Shown: positions 1-7,904 of the stretch, one piece after another
Numbering within the stretch: the first letter of the stretch is position 1
Layout of the letters: every line of letters begins with the position of its first letter
DNA from: Gudongella sp034006985
Lineage (GTDB): Bacteria; Bacillota; Clostridia; Tissierellales; Tissierellaceae
Assembly: GCA_034006985.1 (NCBI GenBank)
Contig: JAVERT010000006.1
Coordinates: 51,017-115,016 of the forward strand
DNA: 64,000 nucleotides
Direction of reading: 5' to 3'
Position numbers and translations under genes: made by a program
Notes under the pieces: generated by a model
Seen by the model: only the letters and a program-made list of their open reading frames with translations
What the model was told of the DNA's origin: nothing
Database searches by the model: none

Positions 1-94
1 TTAATATTGTTTTTATTGTATATAAATAGAATAATTTATAAATAATTATTAGAAATCTGATATAATAAATATAGCAAAAAAGGAGAGATTATAA

Positions 95-253
95 ATGTCT
101 GATACAAGTATTGAGCAAATGAAAAAGATAATAGAAAACAAAAAGAAAAAAGGATTACAAAAAGACGCAGTTGGTAGTATAACAAACAAAGTAAATTCAG
201 GCCCTACCAAGGGTTTTAAAAGCAATAAAAGAGCTGGATCACTAAACAAATAG
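95..253 (+). CDS. Small basic protein of unknown function (52 aa)
   Basis: A 52-codon reading frame starts at an ATG preceded by an AGGAGA ribosome binding site 8 bases upstream and ends just before a strong terminator, so it looks like a genuine monocistronic small gene. The product is very lysine-rich and polar: a short acidic start (MSDTSIEQ), a run of KKKKG near residue 20, then a GPTKGFKSNKRAGS-type tail rich in Gly, Ser, Lys and Asn. There is no membrane segment or signal peptide. The charge suggests RNA, DNA or ribosome binding, but I do not recognise the family and no function is claimed. Confidence 0.6.
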   Translation: MSDTSIEQMKKIIENKKKKGLQKDAVGSITNKVNSGPTKGFKSNKRAGSLNK

Positions 254-263
254 AAATTATTAA

Positions 264-303
264 TAAAAAGCCATTCAGATTATGTTTGAATGGCTTTTTA
301 TTG
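264..303 (+). terminator. Rho-independent terminator of the small basic gene
   Basis: Perfect 13-bp stem (265-277 with 287-299), 9-base loop, and a stem whose 3' arm ends in a T run. It directly follows the stop codon at 253. Confidence 0.85.
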
Positions 304-515
304 TAAGAGTGGCATGTGGTTTGGTAGAGATTTCATTATTTTTGTTAAAAAAGGTAGTTAAACTTGGTGAATCTAAAGTAAAATTGATTATATAAAACTA
401 AATATGATACAATTGATATAGTATTATCAATGATCAACCTTTCTATTAAGATTTTTGATGGGGAGATGTTGTTTTAGTTTATTTACAATTCAATATAGTA
501 GAGAGGGGTAGTTTG

Positions 516-902
516 ATGATTAAGGCATATTTGTTAGGAATTTCAACTTTATATGAGGGAGAAAGTATAGAGGTTAGGTATCGAGTTTTTGATGGTGAGG
601 AGTTAATTATTAAAAAAAACCTAATGCTTGGATATAAAAAACCTGCATTTGTAGGTCATATTGCAATGCGAAAACTTTTAAAGGAACTAGAAAGATATGC
701 AGATAGGAAGATCGTTATTTATATCAATGATGGAGCTTTATTTGAGACTATAAATGGTACATCTGGAACTAAAAAAGTAGAAATATTGGAAAGAGCTAAA
801 GAGACTAGAAAAGATTTGAAAAAATTTACAGACCTTGAGATAATTAATATCGATGGAAAACATGAAATGATTCAAGAGTGGATTGAAATATTAAAACCTT
901 AA
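516..902 (+). CDS. Hypothetical protein, 128 aa, coupled to a YgjP-like metalloprotease
   Basis: I do not recognise this 128-residue soluble protein. The ATG at 516 is preferred over the in-frame TTG at 513 because GAGAGGGG lies 7 bases upstream. The N-terminal half reads as alternating beta strands (IKAYLLGIS, IEVRYRVFDG) followed by a helix (HIAMRKLLKELERYA) and a strand (KIVIYINDGAL). This order is loosely reminiscent of an RNase H-like fold, but no catalytic acidic set is convincing. It ends 14 bases before the metalloprotease gene, so the two are probably co-transcribed. Confidence 0.6.
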   Translation: MIKAYLLGISTLYEGESIEVRYRVFDGEELIIKKNLMLGYKKPAFVGHIAMRKLLKELERYADRKIVIYINDGALFETINGTSGTKKVEILERAKETRKDLKKFTDLEIINIDGKHEMIQEWIEILKP

Positions 903-916
903 GTTAGGATGGTATT

Positions 917-1570
917 ATGAGAGTTGAATTTGAAGATCTTGTAGTGGAATACGATGTTCAATATGGGAAAGGCAAAAAAATAGTACTTAGTATGGATTCG
1001 ATAGGTTTTGTTTCTGTTAAGGCGCCAAATAACACTAGTGAAATAACAATAGTGGATGTTATAAAACAGCATGCAAAGGTGATTAAGCAAAGACAGGAAA
1101 ATATATCTAAATCAAAGGATAGATTTAGAGAAAAGTCATATGGTGGGGAAGGAAAATTCCTACATTTAGGCAAAGAGTTCTTTCTTGATGAATTGATTGA
1201 TACTAAGGAATTATCTGAAGATGAATTGAGAATAAATCTTAAAAAGTTCTATATATTAAGCTGCAAGAAGATTGTAAATCAGAGAATAAAAGTATATCAA
1301 GAGCAGCTTAGAGTAAAACCAAAGAGCATCGAAGTGGATGAATCTAATACCAAATGGGGAGCTTGTACATCAAGTAAGAAGATTACCTTCAATTATAGAT
1401 TAGCGATGGCTCCAATTGAATCCATCGACTATGTGGTGGTTCATGAGCTTTGCCATCTTCTGCATATGAACCACGATAGATCATTTTGGAGAAAAATAGG
1501 TAGTATATTGCCAGATTATAAGAAAAGAGAAGAGTATTTGAAAAAATACGGACCATTTATGACATTGTAA
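917..1570 (+). CDS. YgjP-like (DUF45/M48-type) zinc metallopeptidase
   Basis: A 217-residue protein of the YgjP/DUF45 family, putative zinc-dependent proteases of unknown substrate. The C-terminal half carries the family signature: KWGACTS near residue 145, then HELCH at 176-180 (HExxH zinc motif) with a third histidine at 186 in MNHDRSFW. The N-terminal part (about 1-100) is the usual beta-rich region. It has no signal peptide, so it is cytoplasmic. The gene sits 14 bases behind the 128-aa gene and is followed by a terminator, making a two-gene unit. Family assignment is firm; biological role is unknown. Confidence 0.85.
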   Translation: MRVEFEDLVVEYDVQYGKGKKIVLSMDSIGFVSVKAPNNTSEITIVDVIKQHAKVIKQRQENISKSKDRFREKSYGGEGKFLHLGKEFFLDELIDTKELSEDELRINLKKFYILSCKKIVNQRIKVYQEQLRVKPKSIEVDESNTKWGACTSSKKITFNYRLAMAPIESIDYVVVHELCHLLHMNHDRSFWRKIGSILPDYKKREEYLKKYGPFMTL

Positions 1571-1603
1571 AAGCACTGGATAAAAACGCCAGTGCCTTTT
1601 ATA
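1571..1603 (+). terminator. Rho-independent terminator after the metallopeptidase
   Basis: Seven-bp GC-rich stem GCACTGG/CCAGTGC (1573-1579 with 1589-1595) followed by CTTTTAT, directly after the stop codon. Confidence 0.8.
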
Positions 1604-1746
1604 TTATAGCCATCTAAGTATTTAAATGAAAGTTATGATGATGTAATAAGTATTTTTATCGCAAACTATCTAAATGGTATATTTGTGTTTTTTATTGTAC
1701 TAGAGTACAATGTAATCAATAAAACTCAGACAAAGGAGTGGTGGCA

Positions 1747-3813
1747 ATGAAAAGAAAATTCAACTATATTATTTACGAGAAATTTTCAAAGTTTAATGAA
1801 AGTTTGTCTAACTTCCTTCTGAGGATATTTCGATATAAAACTAATCAAGATGGTAAAAAAGACTTGGAATACTACAAGAGTGAAGAATTTTATAAACTTG
1901 CAGTACTTTTTATTGTTCTTGGATTATTACCGATAGTCTATGGTGCATACATGTTTTTTAAGGAGAATAATATAATGGCTGGGGTTTTAGAATTACTAAT
2001 ATATTTTGTTATTTTAGTAGTTATATCGAGCAGTCAAATTAGTATAAGCAAAAAGAGATATATTTTTGTTTTATGTATTTACTTACTGGGTTTAATGCTA
2101 CTGTTTATCAAGGGGCCAATGGGTGCGGGCCTAGTTGTAATAGTTACAACCTTTGGATTAGCTGCTTTTTTACTAAACAAAAGACAAAACATATATTTTA
2201 TTTTTATTAGTTTACTAGTATTTATAGGTATTTCAGTATTCTTTTATTTTAGACTTTTGAATAATTTGGGGATATATCAATATAAAGAATCATGGTATAT
2301 AGTTGCTATTTCAGCACAATTAATGGGTATATTATTTGTGTTCATTATTAATAATCTTTTTAGTAATATTGAAAATCAAATAGAAGAGATTGAGAATAGG
2401 ACAAAAACAATTTTAGAAAGTGAACAAAAATATAGACTATTGTTTGAGTTATCAGGTGTTTTGATAGGCTACTATTCACCCAATGGGGTTCTAATATCTT
2501 ATAATAAAAGAGCAGCAGAATACATGGGCGGAATTCCCGAAGATTTTTCAGGAAAATTAGTATATGATCTTTTCCCAAAGTCGTATGCTGATAAATTATT
2601 AGAACGTATTAATAAGGCCTTATCAAGTGATACTCCTATGGAGTATGAAAGTCTTGTGCCCTTTATAACTGGAGAAAAATGGCTTTTCACCACAATCAAT
2701 AGAATTATTGATTCGAAAGGTGATGCCAAAGGTGTGCAGGTTGTTTCGGTTGATATCGATGATAGAAAACAAGTAGAAGAAAGACTAATTTACTCAAGTA
2801 TTCATGATGATTTTACAGACCTATATAATCGCGTGTATTTTGAAGGAGAAAAAACTAAAATTGATAAAGATAGAAATTCAACTTATGCAATAATTCTAAT
2901 TGATATCAATGGCTTACAATTGACTAATGATGCTTTCGGTTACGATGAAGGTGACTATTTGATTCTTAAAACTGCAAAAATTATTCAGAGCTGCTGCTTT
3001 AACAATGAAATTGTAGCCCGAATTGGGGGAGATGATTTCGGCATATTAATGCAAGCAGGAGAAAATGAGGCTAAAGATCTTATTCAGCGAATAATGGATA
3101 AATGCTATGAATATAATAAAGCACTAAAAAATAGTGAGCTCAGTATAAGCTTATCCACTGGGTATAGTTTAACAAGCGAGAATAAATCAGTTAATAAAGC
3201 GCAAAAAGAGGCAGTGGATAGTTTACAAAAAAATAAAATGCTTGAAGCTAAAAGTCATCAAAGCTCAATTATCGCAACAATTATGGCGACCATGATTGAG
3301 AGAAGTCAGGAGACAAAGGAGCATGGTGATAGGATTGCATTGTATAGTAAAATGATTGGAGAAAAAATAGGTTTACCTCCAAATAGCATGGATCAATTGC
3401 ATCTATTATCAATGTTGCATGACATTGGGAAAATTGGAATTGATGACAGAATATTAAACAAACCTGGCAAATTGAACAATGAAGAATGGATAGAAATGAA
3501 AAAACATGCGGAGATAGGTTATCGAATTGCTATGTCTACTAGTGAGTTAACAACAAGTGCTGAATTAATACTTACCCATCATGAAAGATGGGATGGGAAA
3601 GGGTACCCACAAGGACTTTCTGGTGAGGATATACCTCTTCTTTCTAGAATTCTTGCCATTGCCGATGCTTATGATGCTATGACAGAAAATCGGGTTTATA
3701 GAAAAGCAATGACAAGTGAAGAGGCACTTGCTGAAATTAAAAATAATTTAGGCACACAGTTTGATCCTCAGCTTGCCGAACTATTTATTAAACTTATACA
3801 GGAAATAATTTAG
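1747..3813 (+). CDS. Membrane PAS-GGDEF(degenerate)-HD-GYP cyclic-di-GMP signalling protein
   Basis: 688 residues. The ATG at 1747 is chosen because AAGGAG lies 9 bases upstream; the in-frame GTG at 1738 touches that site. Order: about six membrane segments (roughly 45-205), a PAS domain (about 225-345), a GGDEF domain and a C-terminal HD-GYP phosphodiesterase domain. The HD-GYP part is intact: LHDIGKIG, HHERWDGKGYP and AIADAYDAM are all present, so hydrolysis of cyclic-di-GMP is likely. The GGDEF signature reads GGDDF, which probably weakens or abolishes synthesis and may leave a regulatory GTP-binding domain. Net role inferred: lowering cyclic-di-GMP in response to a PAS or membrane signal. 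Confidence 0.88.
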   Translation: MKRKFNYIIYEKFSKFNESLSNFLLRIFRYKTNQDGKKDLEYYKSEEFYKLAVLFIVLGLLPIVYGAYMFFKENNIMAGVLELLIYFVILVVISSSQISISKKRYIFVLCIYLLGLMLLFIKGPMGAGLVVIVTTFGLAAFLLNKRQNIYFIFISLLVFIGISVFFYFRLLNNLGIYQYKESWYIVAISAQLMGILFVFIINNLFSNIENQIEEIENRTKTILESEQKYRLLFELSGVLIGYYSPNGVLISYNKRAAEYMGGIPEDFSGKLVYDLFPKSYADKLLERINKALSSDTPMEYESLVPFITGEKWLFTTINRIIDSKGDAKGVQVVSVDIDDRKQVEERLIYSSIHDDFTDLYNRVYFEGEKTKIDKDRNSTYAIILIDINGLQLTNDAFGYDEGDYLILKTAKIIQSCCFNNEIVARIGGDDFGILMQAGENEAKDLIQRIMDKCYEYNKALKNSELSISLSTGYSLTSENKSVNKAQKEAVDSLQKNKMLEAKSHQSSIIATIMATMIERSQETKEHGDRIALYSKMIGEKIGLPPNSMDQLHLLSMLHDIGKIGIDDRILNKPGKLNNEEWIEMKKHAEIGYRIAMSTSELTTSAELILTHHERWDGKGYPQGLSGEDIPLLSRILAIADAYDAMTENRVYRKAMTSEEALAEIKNNLGTQFDPQLAELFIKLIQEII

Positions 3814-3857
3814 ATTTTATTTGTTATTGCGGCTGGAAAAATGAATAAAAAATATAT

Positions 3858-4058
3858 TTGCGGGTATCCTACTCAATAGAAGAAGCCACTAAGTTTGAAA
3901 TGTATCAGGACAAAGCAGGTGAATTTAGATTTAGATTAAACGCAAGGAACGGGAAAAGCATTTTGGCGTCTGAAGGATATTCTTTTAAAGGTAACTATTT
4001 AAAAGAGATCGAAAGCATACGAAAAAATGCATTTGAAGCAACTATTGAGGAGGAATAA
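3858..4058 (+). CDS. DUF1508 (YegP-like) small protein, start uncertain
   Basis: The core matches the DUF1508/YegP family: KFEMYQDKAGEFRFRL, then NGKSILASEGY and IESIRKNA. Members are about 60-residue single domains, often in tandem pairs. Only a TTG at 3858 gives an upstream start in frame, and it has no clear Shine-Dalgarno sequence. An ATG at 3841 is in another frame and stops after 12 codons, so the 5' end may have suffered a small deletion or frameshift. The gene lies 2 bases upstream of the next small gene and about 45 bases after the HD-GYP gene. Function of the family is not established. Confidence 0.6.
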   Translation: MRVSYSIEEATKFEMYQDKAGEFRFRLNARNGKSILASEGYSFKGNYLKEIESIRKNAFEATIEEE

Positions 4059-4060
4059 TT

Positions 4061-4279
4061 ATGGATATTAAAAGCACTATTCAAGATTTATTAAATAAAG
4101 TTATGAAAGATGATGATTTAAAAAGCAAATTTTTAGATGATCCAGTAAAAACAGTTAAATCATTGATAGGCGATGACTTGCCTAATGACCAAATAAAAGC
4201 TATAGCGGATGGTGTTATGAGCAAGATTGGAATGGATAAAGCAGGAGATGCATTTAATAATATAAAGAAAATGTTCTAA
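4061..4279 (+). CDS. Small helical protein, 72 aa, resembling NHLP/Nif11-type leader domains
   Basis: ATG at 4061 with GAGGAGG 6-12 bases upstream. The 72-residue product is predicted all-helical and soluble. Its middle (about 14-45: KVMKDDDLKSKFLDDP, then GDDLPNDQ) resembles the helical body of nitrile-hydratase-like and Nif11 leader peptides, where 'x-F/L-x-x-D-P' precedes a G-x-x-L-P turn. It lacks the double-glycine cleavage site and Cys/Ser-rich core of a peptide precursor, and no modification or export genes adjoin it. I therefore call it a small protein of unknown function, common in character to clostridial orphan helical proteins. Confidence 0.65.
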   Translation: MDIKSTIQDLLNKVMKDDDLKSKFLDDPVKTVKSLIGDDLPNDQIKAIADGVMSKIGMDKAGDAFNNIKKMF

Positions 4280-4280
4280 A

Positions 4281-4312
4281 AAATGAGAGCGTATGCTCTC
4301 ATTTTCTTTTTA
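4281..4312 (+). terminator. Rho-independent terminator after the 72-aa gene
   Basis: Perfect 10-bp stem (4281-4290 with 4295-4304), four-base loop, followed by TTTTCTTTTT. Confidence 0.85.
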
Positions 4313-4494
4313 AATAATAGTTTGGTATAATATCTTTTGATATAGTTGGCAAGGTGCACTATAAGGATCGAATTTAGAAGAGAGTATATTCCTTCAGAGA
4401 AGTTTTCTTGTTTTTAAGAAGAAATTTTAAAAAAACAGGTGAATATATACTCATATAATATTATGAGATTTAGAAATAAAGGGGAGGCATAGTT

Positions 4495-5133
4495 ATGATA
4501 TTAGGAATTTCAGGAAGTCCAAGGCCAAATGGCATAACTGCATCTGCAGTGAAAAAGATATTAGCTGAGAGTGGAGAAGAAACAGAATATATTTCTCTTG
4601 CTGGTAAAAAGATAAATGGTTGTATAAGTTGTTTAGGATGTACAAAAGACAACAAATGTGTGATCAAGGATGATTTCCCAGAAATAGCAGAAGCTATGGT
4701 TCGCGCAGATGCAATTGTTTTTGGGGTCCCAAATTATTATAATGTTCCAAATGGTTTGTCTCACTGTTTACTAGAGAGATGTTTTTGTTTTCGCCATCAA
4801 GGGTCATTTCTGTTAAAAGATAAACCTGGTGTTATAGTTTCTACTGGTTATTCAGCAGATGAAGAAAATAGTCAAGTGTTAAAGATTGTAGAGAACTTTC
4901 TTGTTAGTAATAAAATGAACATAGTATCCAAATTTTTAGTGGGAGCATTTTCACAATGCTACACTTGTGACTACGGGTTAACTTGTACAGATGGAAATGT
5001 GTATAGGGATAATGGATTTGTAGATGAAATTACTCTTTCTATGATGCCACCTAAACTTGAAGAACAACCACAATCCATAGAGAAATGCAAAGATGCAGCA
5101 AAGATCTTACAAGGATTTTTTTCTAGGTCATAA
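4495..5133 (+). CDS. Iron-sulfur flavoprotein / NADPH-dependent FMN reductase family
   Basis: 212 residues with a flavodoxin-like fold. The N-terminal GISGSPRPNGIT loop binds FMN phosphate in this family. Cysteines 43, 46, 49 and 55 form the compact C-x2-C-x2-C-x5-C pattern typical of Isf-type [4Fe-4S] flavoproteins of anaerobes, and GVPNYYNVPNG is the second flavin loop. A further cysteine cluster (CYTCDYGLTC, about 160-170) is less usual. The likely role is electron transfer or detoxification of oxygen species or nitro compounds in the cytoplasm. It appears monocistronic, with GGGGAGG upstream and a terminator downstream. Confidence 0.82.
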   Translation: MILGISGSPRPNGITASAVKKILAESGEETEYISLAGKKINGCISCLGCTKDNKCVIKDDFPEIAEAMVRADAIVFGVPNYYNVPNGLSHCLLERCFCFRHQGSFLLKDKPGVIVSTGYSADEENSQVLKIVENFLVSNKMNIVSKFLVGAFSQCYTCDYGLTCTDGNVYRDNGFVDEITLSMMPPKLEEQPQSIEKCKDAAKILQGFFSRS

Positions 5134-5196
5134 TATTAATATGGTTTTGTAAAATTTATATGAAAATAGTTATTTTAAATGATATAAATTAATAGA

Positions 5197-5241
5197 AACA
5201 CTTTTTGTGAAAATAACATATCTCACAAAAGGTGTTTTTAT
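5197..5241 (+). terminator. Rho-independent terminator after the iron-sulfur flavoprotein
   Basis: Fourteen-bp stem (5197-5210 with 5223-5236, one G-T pair) followed by TTTTTA. Confidence 0.8.
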
Positions 5242-5302
5242 CTATAAGGAAAAGATTAGCAATAAAGATATAGAAGCATCACTCTATTCATTATAAAAAA
5301 AA

Positions 5303-5340
5303 TTCAGCTAAAGTTCAGATAGATAACAATTATACTTCAG
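5303..5340 (+). promoter_or_regulatory. TTCAG direct repeats at 11-bp multiples, possible OmpR-type regulator site
   Basis: TTCAG occurs at 5303, 5314 and 5336, that is, spaced by 11 and 22 bp, one and two helical turns. OmpR-family regulators commonly bind such direct repeats. A plausible -10 (TATAAT-like, near 5350) follows and precedes the decayed small gene and the two-component system. Binding by the adjacent regulator is inference. Confidence 0.4.
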
Positions 5341-5386
5341 TTTCATGTTTTATAATTAATATATATTGAGAAGAAGGAGTAAAAAG

Positions 5387-5627
5387 ATGAGCAAACCAAT
5401 GTTAATAACCCTTAGACATAGCATTCTTATTCTGGGCTATTTCAGGAGGACTTGTTCTTCTTATATTTGCTAATAGAAAAAGCAACGATACACCTTATAT
5501 AATAGTACTTAATCTTGAAAAAGATAAAGCAGAAGGTCCAAAAGCATATATTAAGGATTACAGGATATTACTATATTGTTGGGATATTCATATAATATTC
5601 TTTACTTGTACTATGATATAATTATTA
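5387..5627 (+). pseudogene. Decayed small membrane-protein gene upstream of a two-component system
   Basis: A good ribosome binding site (GAAGGAG) precedes ATG 5387 and the frame starts MSKPMLITL, but that frame stops after about 28 codons. The +1 frame then reads a convincing membrane helix (FWAISGGLVLLIFANRKS) and a polar tail to about 5627. A frameshift near residue 11 explains this. A second frameshift near 5560 would join an alternative frame reading GYYYIVGIFI. The rest of the 5242-5668 gap shows no other coding. It may once have encoded a small sensor or accessory membrane protein. I do not recognise the family. Confidence 0.4.
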
Positions 5628-5668
5628 TCAATTAATAGGATCAAAGTTAGGAAAGGAATGGTTATAAA

Positions 5669-6355
5669 ATGGCTAAGATTTTAATATGTGACGATGAAGC
5701 GGGTCTTCGTACAGTACTAAAGCGATATGCTATATTTGAAGGTCATCAAGTAACAGAGGCAGGGGATGGCATGGAGGCTGTGGAGCTTTGCCAGGAGAAT
5801 TCTTTTGACTTAATTATTATGGATATTATGATGCCTAAGCTCGACGGGTTTTCTGCCGTAAAGGAAATTCGAAAAACTTCTGAAGTACCGGTAATTATGC
5901 TATCTGCTAGAGGTGAAGAGTATGATAAAGTATTAGGGTTTGAGCTTGGAATAGATGACTATGTCGTTAAACCATTTTCTTCAAAGGAAATTATGCTTAG
6001 AATAAGTGCTATTTTGAGAAGGACAGAGAAAAATAAATTCGTAGAACAAAAAGAAGATGGTCATATTATATTTGAAAAAGATGGGTTCAAGGTAGATATG
6101 ACAGCATATAAAGTATTTATTGATAGAGTGCAAGTAGATTTGGCACCTAAAGAATATGATCTTTTGTTTTTTCTAATTCGCAATAAAAATATCGCAGTGC
6201 CGAGAGAAAGAATTTTATCAGAGGTATGGGGATATGATTATATGGGGGACGATCGTACATTGGATACCCATATGAAACTGCTTAGAAAATCTATAGAACC
6301 ATATGGTACTATAATTAAAACCATTCGTGGATTGGGGTATCGATTTGATGAATAA
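5669..6355 (+). CDS. OmpR/PhoB-family response regulator
   Basis: 228 residues. Receiver domain (about 1-115) with acidic pair DD near residue 9-10, phospho-acceptor Asp in LIIMDIMMP near residue 52 and Lys in VVKPFS near residue 102. C-terminal winged-helix DNA-binding domain (about 130-226) with LAPKEYDLL and a TIRGLGYRF end. The stop overlaps the start of the cognate histidine kinase by 8 bases, so the two are translationally coupled. The MacAB-type exporter begins about 270 bases beyond the kinase, making it the likely target. Confidence 0.93.
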   Translation: MAKILICDDEAGLRTVLKRYAIFEGHQVTEAGDGMEAVELCQENSFDLIIMDIMMPKLDGFSAVKEIRKTSEVPVIMLSARGEEYDKVLGFELGIDDYVVKPFSSKEIMLRISAILRRTEKNKFVEQKEDGHIIFEKDGFKVDMTAYKVFIDRVQVDLAPKEYDLLFFLIRNKNIAVPRERILSEVWGYDYMGDDRTLDTHMKLLRKSIEPYGTIIKTIRGLGYRFDE

Positions 6356-7637
6356 ACTTAAATTGCAATGGAAAATATTTGGATTTCTTTTAGGGTTTTG
6401 CGCTTTGTTACTTGTGATTTTATGGATATTTCAGACAGTGTTTTTAAGAGATATGTACAAGATTATTCGTAAAGTTGAGATAGACAGAGCTATTATGTTA
6501 GTGGAAAAAAATATTGATAATCCATCGTTTGAAGATATTTTATATAATATAGAATTAACTAATGAGATAACCATTAGACGAACACAAGATTTCATTCCAC
6601 CTATTCGACCAGATCCCAATATACATAATCGTAAAAAATCAGAAGCTATCACTAAAGTTAAGAAATTTGTTTTAGATGATGGGAATGAGATTTCACTTAC
6701 ATTTTATGCATTTGTAACCCCAGTTGAGGCGACTGTATCTACTTTGAAATTGCAACTTATTATTATTACTGGAATTATGATGTTTCTTGCAATATTGCTT
6801 GCAATCATTATATCAAAGATTATATCAAAGCCTATTGAGCAGATTAATCAAAGTGCAAAGATGTTGACTACTGGTAATTATGAAATAGATTTTAAAGGTG
6901 AAGGCTATCTAGAAATCAAAGAGTTATCTGATACTTTAAATATTGCAACTAGAGAGCTTTCAAAGGTGGAGAGATTAAGACGGGAGCTAATGGCAAATAT
7001 ATCCCATGATTTGAGAACTCCGCTTGCGCTTATTTACAGTTATAGTGAAATGATGCATGATTTTCCCAGTGAAATTACTTCTGAACAGACCCAAATCATT
7101 ATGGATGAAACAAAACGTTTAACTTTACTTGTAAATGATGTTTTAGACATTTCAAGTATTGAAAGAGGTGTTTCTAAACTCAACAGAGTGAGATTTAATT
7201 TCACTGAAAATTTAGAGGAAAGTATAAATCGTATGAGAGAGCTTGTTAAGGATGGAAATTATCAGCTAGAATTTGAGAATGATGGGGATGTATATTTATT
7301 TGCTGATAAGGTGAAACTTAACCAAGCATTTTATAATCTCTTGCTTAATGCAATAGCTCACTGTGGGGATGTAAAGAAAGTAACAGTGAAACAAATAATA
7401 AGAGAAGATATTGTAAAAATAGAGGTAATTGATTATGGAGATGGAATCAAACAAAGTGACTTACCTTATATTTGGGAGAGGTATTATTCAGTTGATAAAA
7501 ATCACAATAGATCTATAGTAGGTACTGGTTTAGGTCTTTCTATTGTAAAAAAAGTCATTGAAATGCACGATGGTGAATATGGGGTTGATTCTGAATATGG
7601 AAAAGGAAGTGTGTTTTGGTTTAGTTTAAAGATTTAA
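6348..7637 (+). CDS. Membrane sensor histidine kinase
   Basis: 429 residues, starting at ATG 6348 inside the end of the regulator gene. Two membrane helices (about 8-28 and 140-162) bracket a short extracellular sensor of about 110 residues. A HAMP linker follows, then the dimerisation box with the phosphorylated His in ANISHDLRTP, and an HATPase_c domain with the N box (FYNLLLNAIAHC), DYGDGI and GTGLGLSIVK. It presumably phosphorylates the regulator encoded just upstream. The signal is unknown. Members paired with MacAB-like pumps often sense envelope stress or antimicrobial peptides, which is an inference here. Confidence 0.92.
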   Translation: MNKLKLQWKIFGFLLGFCALLLVILWIFQTVFLRDMYKIIRKVEIDRAIMLVEKNIDNPSFEDILYNIELTNEITIRRTQDFIPPIRPDPNIHNRKKSEAITKVKKFVLDDGNEISLTFYAFVTPVEATVSTLKLQLIIITGIMMFLAILLAIIISKIISKPIEQINQSAKMLTTGNYEIDFKGEGYLEIKELSDTLNIATRELSKVERLRRELMANISHDLRTPLALIYSYSEMMHDFPSEITSEQTQIIMDETKRLTLLVNDVLDISSIERGVSKLNRVRFNFTENLEESINRMRELVKDGNYQLEFENDGDVYLFADKVKLNQAFYNLLLNAIAHCGDVKKVTVKQIIREDIVKIEVIDYGDGIKQSDLPYIWERYYSVDKNHNRSIVGTGLGLSIVKKVIEMHDGEYGVDSEYGKGSVFWFSLKI

Positions 7638-7796
7638 TTTCAATAAAATTTCGAGCGAATAAAACGAGTTGTTGAATTAGGATATATTTCTAAAAGTGAG
7701 ATAGAGCAATTTGTAGTAATCTGACTTATGCTAAATTCAAGAATTACAAAACAATTTGTAAATAGCAGATGTGAATTAAATAAAAGCAGAATAGGC

Positions 7797-7840
7797 AACC
7801 TCTTTAACCTTATTAGGTTAAAGGGGTTTTAATTTTTTTA
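7797..7840 (+). terminator. Rho-independent terminator between the first two-component system and the exporter
   Basis: Thirteen-bp stem (7797-7809 with 7816-7828), six-base loop, followed by TTAATTTTTTT. The exporter is therefore transcribed from its own promoter in 7841-7890. Confidence 0.85.
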
Positions 7841-7904
7841 GTTTATATTGAATTCATATTAGAAGTATATTATAAAAATATAATAAGTTTAAGGGGGATT
7901 CTAA

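Noticed and set aside
4061..4279. Bacteriocin or RiPP precursor
   Set aside because: No cleavage motif, no core peptide rich in Cys, Ser or Thr, and no modification or export genes beside it.
7650..7725. Open stretch reading IKRVVELGYISKSEIEQFVV that looks like a protein C-terminus
   Set aside because: Only about 20 codons, no start, ribosome binding site or identifiable family. It could be a gene remnant but evidence is too thin for a feature.
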